From Virgibacillus_O sediminis (GTDB lineage: Bacteria > Bacillota > Bacilli > Bacillales > Amphibacillaceae): 64,000 nucleotides of DNA. Position numbers and translations under genes: made by a program. Where the stretch lies: assembly GCF_042643265.1 (NCBI RefSeq), contig NZ_JBHRRZ010000037.1:1-64000 (forward strand), in the 5' to 3' direction. This document shows, in pieces, positions 59,850 through 64,000 of this stretch (its first letter is position 1; each line of letters starts with the position of its first letter). The notes under the pieces were generated by a model. The model made no database searches, was not told the origin of the DNA, and saw only the letters and a list, made by a program, of their open reading frames with translations.

Positions 59850-61316
59850 ATGTCATTATTTGATCATACGATAAAAGAATTGGAAGAAATGCTACATAAT
59901 AATGAGGTTACCGTCGAAGATCTCGTGAAAACCTCCTATGAACAGATCCGGAAAGTTGATGGAGATGTGAAAGCTTTCCTGACATTGAATGAAGAAGAGG
60001 CTCTTGCCCAGGCGCGGGAGCTGGATAAGCTGGAGGACAAGTCTCAAGCGTTATTCGGCATGCCTGCAGGAATCAAAGATAATATCGTGACCAAAGGGCT
60101 CCGTACAACTTGTGCGAGCCAGTTCCTCGATAACTTCGAGGACCCTTTGTATGATGCAACTGTCATGGATAAATTGAATGAGGCAAAAGTCGTCAATATC
60201 GGGAAATTGAACATGGATGAATTTGCGATGGGGTCATCCAATGAAAACTCAAGCTATGAGTCAACCCGTAATCCATGGAATACGGATTATGTACCAGGCG
60301 GTTCCAGCGGCGGCTCTGCGGCTTCCGTAGCTGCCGGAGAAGTGCTGTTTTCCTTAGGATCCGATACCGGCGGTTCCATCCGTCAGCCTGCCGCTTACTG
60401 CGGGGTAGTCGGGATGAAGCCTACATATGGACGTGTATCTCGTTTCGGCCTGGTTGCCTTTGCTTCCTCCCTAGACCAGATCGGCCCTCTGACCCGCAAT
60501 GTAGAAGACAATGCACGCGTCATGGAAGTGATTGCCGGGCATGATGTGAAGGATTCTACCAGTGCCGCTGTCGAAGTGCCTAAATTTACAGAAGCATTGA
60601 CCGGTGATGTAAAAGGCATGAAGATTGCCGTGCCAAAAGAGTATCTCGCTGAAGGGGTCGCCCCTGAGGTGAAAGAAAGCATCATGAATGCCTTGAAGGT
60701 ATATGAATCCCTTGGTGCGACCTGGGAAGAAGTATCCCTGCCGCATTCCAAATACGCACTGTCAGCCTATTACCTGATTGCTTCCTCGGAAGCATCTGCC
60801 AATCTGGCCCGTTTTGACGGTGTCCGCTATGGCGTCCGTTCCGAAAATGCGGAGAATATGATCGATATGTTCAAGAAATCGCGCAGTGAAGGTTTCGGAG
60901 ATGAAGTGAAGCGCCGGATCATGCTTGGGACTTTTGCGTTAAGCTCCGGTTATTATGATGCGTATTATAAAAAGGCTCAGAAAGTCCGCACGCTGATCAA
61001 ACAGGACTTTGATGAAATTTTCGCATCTTATGATGTAGTGGTTGGACCGACCGCTCCTACACCTGCTTTTCGTGTCGGCGAGAAAACAGAGGATCCTATG
61101 ACCATGTATGCCAATGATATTCTCACTATCCCGGTCAATCTGGCAGGGGTTCCCGGCATTTCCATCCCATGCGGATTCGGGGAGAACGGCCTGCCGGTAG
61201 GGCTGCAGATCATTGGACAGCATTTTGATGAAGAGAGAGTATACCGCGCAGCACATGCATTTGAACAAGCAACGGATTATCACTTGAAACGACCTCAAGT
61301 TGGAGGTGCCAAATAA
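59850..61316 (+). CDS. gatA: Glu/Asp-tRNA amidotransferase subunit A
   Basis: Glutaminase subunit of GatCAB, 488 aa, amidase signature family. The catalytic triad is Lys76 (AGIKDN), Ser152 (GGSSGGS) and Ser176 (DTGGSIRQP). It releases ammonia, which is channelled to GatB. The stop codon overlaps the gatB start by one base. Confidence 0.97.
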   Translation: MSLFDHTIKELEEMLHNNEVTVEDLVKTSYEQIRKVDGDVKAFLTLNEEEALAQARELDKLEDKSQALFGMPAGIKDNIVTKGLRTTCASQFLDNFEDPLYDATVMDKLNEAKVVNIGKLNMDEFAMGSSNENSSYESTRNPWNTDYVPGGSSGGSAASVAAGEVLFSLGSDTGGSIRQPAAYCGVVGMKPTYGRVSRFGLVAFASSLDQIGPLTRNVEDNARVMEVIAGHDVKDSTSAAVEVPKFTEALTGDVKGMKIAVPKEYLAEGVAPEVKESIMNALKVYESLGATWEEVSLPHSKYALSAYYLIASSEASANLARFDGVRYGVRSENAENMIDMFKKSRSEGFGDEVKRRIMLGTFALSSGYYDAYYKKAQKVRTLIKQDFDEIFASYDVVVGPTAPTPAFRVGEKTEDPMTMYANDILTIPVNLAGVPGISIPCGFGENGLPVGLQIIGQHFDEERVYRAAHAFEQATDYHLKRPQVGGAK

Positions 61317-62746
61317 TGAACTTTGAAACGATTATCGGCCTGGAAGTCCATGTCGAATTAAAAACAAATACCAAGATATTCAGCCCGAGTGTGAATGCAT
61401 TCGGCACGGAACCAAACACGAACATCAACCCGATTGACCTCGGCTACCCAGGTGTACTGCCTGTATTGAACGAGGAAGCGGTGAATTTTGCGATGAAGGC
61501 GGCAATGGCCTTGAACTGTGATATCGCAACCAATACAAAGTTTGACCGGAAGAACTATTTCTATCCGGATAACCCGAAAGCATACCAGATTTCCCAGTTT
61601 GATCAGCCGATCGGGGAAAATGGCTGGATTGAAATCGAAGTGAACGGCAAGAAGAAGCGCATTGGCATTACCCGCCTGCACATGGAAGAGGATGCCGGTA
61701 AGCTGACCCACGGTGATGATGGACATTCCCTTATCGATTTCAATCGTCAGGGCACACCATTGATTGAAATTGTTTCCGAGCCCGATATGCGTTCACCGGA
61801 AGAGGCCTATGCTTATTTGGAAAAACTGAAGAACATCATCCAGTATACGGGTGTTTCCGATGTGAAAATGGAGGAAGGTTCCCTGAGATGTGATGCGAAT
61901 ATCTCCCTGCGCCCGATCGGCCAGGAAGAATTCGGAACCAAGACAGAATTGAAGAACCTGAACTCTTTCAACTTTGTCCAAAAAGGTCTGGAATTTGAAG
62001 AGAAGCGCCAGGAGAAAGAACTGCTGGCCGGCGGTGAAATTCTGCAGGAAACCCGCCGCTATGATGAGAAGACCAAGGAAACTATCCTGATGCGTGTCAA
62101 AGAAGGTTCAGATGATTACCGTTATTTCCCTGAACCGGATCTTGTTCCGCTGTACATCGACGAAGATTGGAAAGAGCGTATACGTGCGGAAATTCCTGAG
62201 CTTCCTGATGCACGGAAGAAGCGCTATGTAGAGGAACTCGGCCTGCCGGAATACGATGCTGATGTACTGACCAGCTCCAAGGAAATGGCGGACTTCTTTG
62301 AGGAAGCAACCGACCAGGGTGCAGATAAGAAGCATGTCTCCAACTGGCTGATGGGTGAGGTTTCCGCCTATATGAACAAGCATCAGAAGGATCTTAGTGA
62401 TCTGGCCATCACGCCGGATGGTCTGGCTAAGATGATCCAGCTGATTGAAGACGGCACAATTTCTTCCAAAATCGCCAAGAAAGTCTTTGCCGAACTGGTG
62501 GAGAATGGCGGTGACCCAGAGAAAATCGTCAAGGAAAAAGGACTTGTCCAAATTTCTGACGAAGGCCAGCTGAAAGAGGTTATCACCAAAGTGCTGGATG
62601 AGAATGAACAATCCATTACCGACTATAAGAGTGGTAAGGGTAAGGCAATGGGATATCTGGTCGGCCAAGTCATGAAGGCGACCAAAGGACAGGCCAACCC
62701 GCCAATGGTCAATAAAATCCTGAAGGAAGAATTGGATAACAGGTAA
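61316..62746 (+). CDS. gatB: Glu/Asp-tRNA amidotransferase subunit B
   Basis: Kinase/amidotransferase subunit of GatCAB, 476 aa. The start FETIIGLEVHVELKT, the PGVLPVLN block, DFNRQGTPLIEIVSEPD near 141-157 and the C-terminal YqeY-like tail that grips tRNA (about 410-476) are present. In Bacillus species without GlnRS this enzyme makes Gln-tRNA(Gln). Confidence 0.97.
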   Translation: MNFETIIGLEVHVELKTNTKIFSPSVNAFGTEPNTNINPIDLGYPGVLPVLNEEAVNFAMKAAMALNCDIATNTKFDRKNYFYPDNPKAYQISQFDQPIGENGWIEIEVNGKKKRIGITRLHMEEDAGKLTHGDDGHSLIDFNRQGTPLIEIVSEPDMRSPEEAYAYLEKLKNIIQYTGVSDVKMEEGSLRCDANISLRPIGQEEFGTKTELKNLNSFNFVQKGLEFEEKRQEKELLAGGEILQETRRYDEKTKETILMRVKEGSDDYRYFPEPDLVPLYIDEDWKERIRAEIPELPDARKKRYVEELGLPEYDADVLTSSKEMADFFEEATDQGADKKHVSNWLMGEVSAYMNKHQKDLSDLAITPDGLAKMIQLIEDGTISSKIAKKVFAELVENGGDPEKIVKEKGLVQISDEGQLKEVITKVLDENEQSITDYKSGKGKAMGYLVGQVMKATKGQANPPMVNKILKEELDNR

Positions 62747-62772
62747 TTATCTCCAAACCTGCTCGAGGTAAA

Positions 62773-62802
62773 AGACTGCCGTCATGCATATGGCGGCAGT
62801 CT
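62773..62802 (+). terminator. Hairpin after gatB
   Basis: Perfect 9-bp stem AGACTGCCG/CGGCAGTCT with a 12-nt loop, itself nearly palindromic (CATGCATATG). No T run follows, so it is a weak terminator or a stabiliser. Confidence 0.5.
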
Positions 62803-62940
62803 GTCTGTCGGAGCCGCTACCGGCCGAAATCATGCCCCCTTTTCAAATAAGGAAAAAAGGGCTATGATATTGGTTGGACGCAGTTGAATGATGAGCTGCC
62901 AAGCGGCCCTGCAGCTGGAGATAATGGGGAGGAAAATTCT

Positions 62941-63852
62941 ATGAAAAAAGCCAGGATCATCTATAACCCGACATCTGGCCGGGAAGCTTTCAAGAAAGAG
63001 CTGCCGACCGTACTGGAAAGGCTGGAAGTTGCCGGCTATGAAACATCTGCCCATGCAACCACTTGTGCAGGGGATGCCACAGAGGCGGCAAAAACTGCGG
63101 TGGAGAGAGGGTATGATCTGATCATTGCCGCCGGCGGTGATGGAACAATCAATGAAGTGATCAATGGGATGGCTGAACAAAGTCACCGGCCGAAACTGGG
63201 GATCATACCAGTCGGTACGACCAATGACTTTGCACGGGCACTCCATATCCCGCGTGATATAAAAAGGGCCGTAGATGTCATCGTTGACGGCAAATCCATG
63301 CTACTCGACATCGGAAGAGTGGATGATGACAGGTATTTCATGAATATTGCCGGCGGAGGCAAACTCACGGAGCTCACCTATGATGTTCCGAGTAAATTGA
63401 AGACAATGCTTGGCCAGATGGCCTACTATATTAAGGGAGTGGAAATGCTCCCGTCTTTGAAACCGACCCGGGCAAGGATCGAATATGATGGAGAAGTCCT
63501 GGATGAAGATATCATGCTTTTCCTTCTATCCAATACCAATTCCGTCGGCGGGTTTGAGAAGCTCGCACCGTCGGCGAAAATGAATGATGGCCAATTTGAC
63601 CTGCTTATCCTGAAAAAGATGAATCTGGCGGAATTCATCCGGTTGGTCTCCCTGGCCATGAGGGGGGCGCACCTGGAGGATGAACGCATTCTCTATACTC
63701 AGGCGAACCATATAAAAGTCACCACGGACGAAAAGATGCAGCTGAATATTGACGGTGAATACGGCGGAATGCTGCCAGGCGAATTCACCAATTTGAAGCA
63801 GCATATCGAGTTTGCTGTACCGGAAGTATTCATCAATAGGGAAGATTACTGA
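62941..63852 (+). CDS. dagK: Diacylglycerol kinase
   Basis: Soluble lipid kinase that returns diacylglycerol, formed in lipoteichoic acid synthesis, to phosphatidic acid. 303 aa, the length of B. subtilis DagK (YerQ). NPTSGRE near 9-15 and the nucleotide motif GGDGT at 65-69 are intact, as is GTTNDFARAL near 98-107. The start at 62941 follows GGGGAGG; the longer frame from 62884 lacks a site. It follows gatCAB as in B. subtilis. Confidence 0.95.
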   Translation: MKKARIIYNPTSGREAFKKELPTVLERLEVAGYETSAHATTCAGDATEAAKTAVERGYDLIIAAGGDGTINEVINGMAEQSHRPKLGIIPVGTTNDFARALHIPRDIKRAVDVIVDGKSMLLDIGRVDDDRYFMNIAGGGKLTELTYDVPSKLKTMLGQMAYYIKGVEMLPSLKPTRARIEYDGEVLDEDIMLFLLSNTNSVGGFEKLAPSAKMNDGQFDLLILKKMNLAEFIRLVSLAMRGAHLEDERILYTQANHIKVTTDEKMQLNIDGEYGGMLPGEFTNLKQHIEFAVPEVFINREDY

Positions 63853-63873
63853 TTCAGTAGTCTTCTTTTTTGT
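63841..63873 (+). terminator. Intrinsic terminator after dagK
   Basis: Stem GAAGATTACT/AGTAGTCTTC (one wobble) enclosing the dagK stop codon, followed by six T. Confidence 0.8.
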
Positions 63874-63969
63874 TGGTAAGAAATGCTTTTTCTGCAAAAC
63901 ATATGATAAGATGCTTATAGCTGTAGTACAACGGTAAATTGGAAATAAATCGAAAAGGAAGATAGATAA

Positions 63970-64000
63970 ATGGCGAAACAGAAAGCTCCTGTGAAAAAGA
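63970..64000 (+). CDS. rlmCD: 5' end of a gene, probably 23S rRNA (uracil-C5)-methyltransferase RlmCD
   Basis: Only ten codons are in the window: an ATG after AAGGAAG, then Ala-Lys-Gln-Lys and further Lys residues. In B. subtilis dagK is followed by rlmCD (yefA), whose N-terminus is likewise Lys-rich. The name rests on gene order; the sequence in view cannot prove it. Confidence 0.45.
   Translation, partial: MAKQKAPVKK

Overview
The window is chromosomal DNA of an endospore-forming member of the Bacillaceae (low-to-moderate GC Firmicutes). The evidence is a tricistronic GerA-type germinant receptor, three KGG-repeat (GsiB-like) stress genes behind SigB-type promoters, strong AGGAGG-type ribosome binding sites with many TTG and GTG starts, and a gene order known from Bacillus subtilis: yeaC-yeaD-yebA-guaA-pbuG, then yebE-purEKBC(S)QLFMNHD-yerA-yerB-yerC-pcrB-pcrA-ligA-camS, then putP/opuE-gatCAB-dagK-rlmCD. 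The genus cannot be fixed from the sequence; a halotolerant lineage such as Virgibacillus, Halobacillus or Sediminibacillus is a guess.

Layout. 0.2-8.0 kb, minus strand: a FetAB-like metal exporter and a five-gene oligopeptide ABC importer in the order D-F-A-B-C, as in the app operon. 8.1-12.7 kb: a small membrane protein, then a germinant receptor operon with A, B and C subunits and a 50-aa fourth membrane peptide. 12.8-17.7 kb: an amidase, an AbgT-type transporter, and an unannotated protein whose two ends resemble the proteasome/HslV Ntn-hydrolase fold, followed by a 52-aa charged protein. 18-19.1 kb: three KGG-repeat genes with 1, 3 and 6 repeat units. 19.3-27.2 kb: MoxR/DUF58/transglutaminase operon, then guaA and pbuG, each behind a guanine riboswitch. 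27.6-32.5 kb: MFS transporter, class I amidotransferase-like hydrolase, two MOSC paralogues around msrA, and a UPF0316 protein. 33-45.8 kb: the complete 12-gene IMP biosynthesis operon. 45.9-55.5 kb: yerA, yerB, yerC, pcrB, pcrA, ligA and camS. 55.8-57.2 kb: an NprR-like HTH-TPR regulator with a 47-aa secreted-peptide precursor. 57.7-64 kb: putP with a 34-aa leader peptide gene, gatCAB, dagK and the first codons of probably rlmCD.

Purine metabolism is the main theme. guaA, pbuG and purE each have a sigma-A promoter, a guanine-class aptamer (C at the specificity position) and an intrinsic terminator. pbuG and purE also carry paired PurR boxes with the same 26-nt distance between the CGAA and TTCG cores. 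Transcription initiation (PurR/PRPP) and elongation (guanine/hypoxanthine) are therefore both controlled.

The most notable items are the regulator-peptide quorum-sensing pair between camS and putP, the proteasome-fold candidate, three intergenic arrays built on an exact 20-nt period with a shared core (17.7, 27.3-27.6 and 49.2-49.3 kb), and several very small membrane genes attached to transporter or receptor operons.
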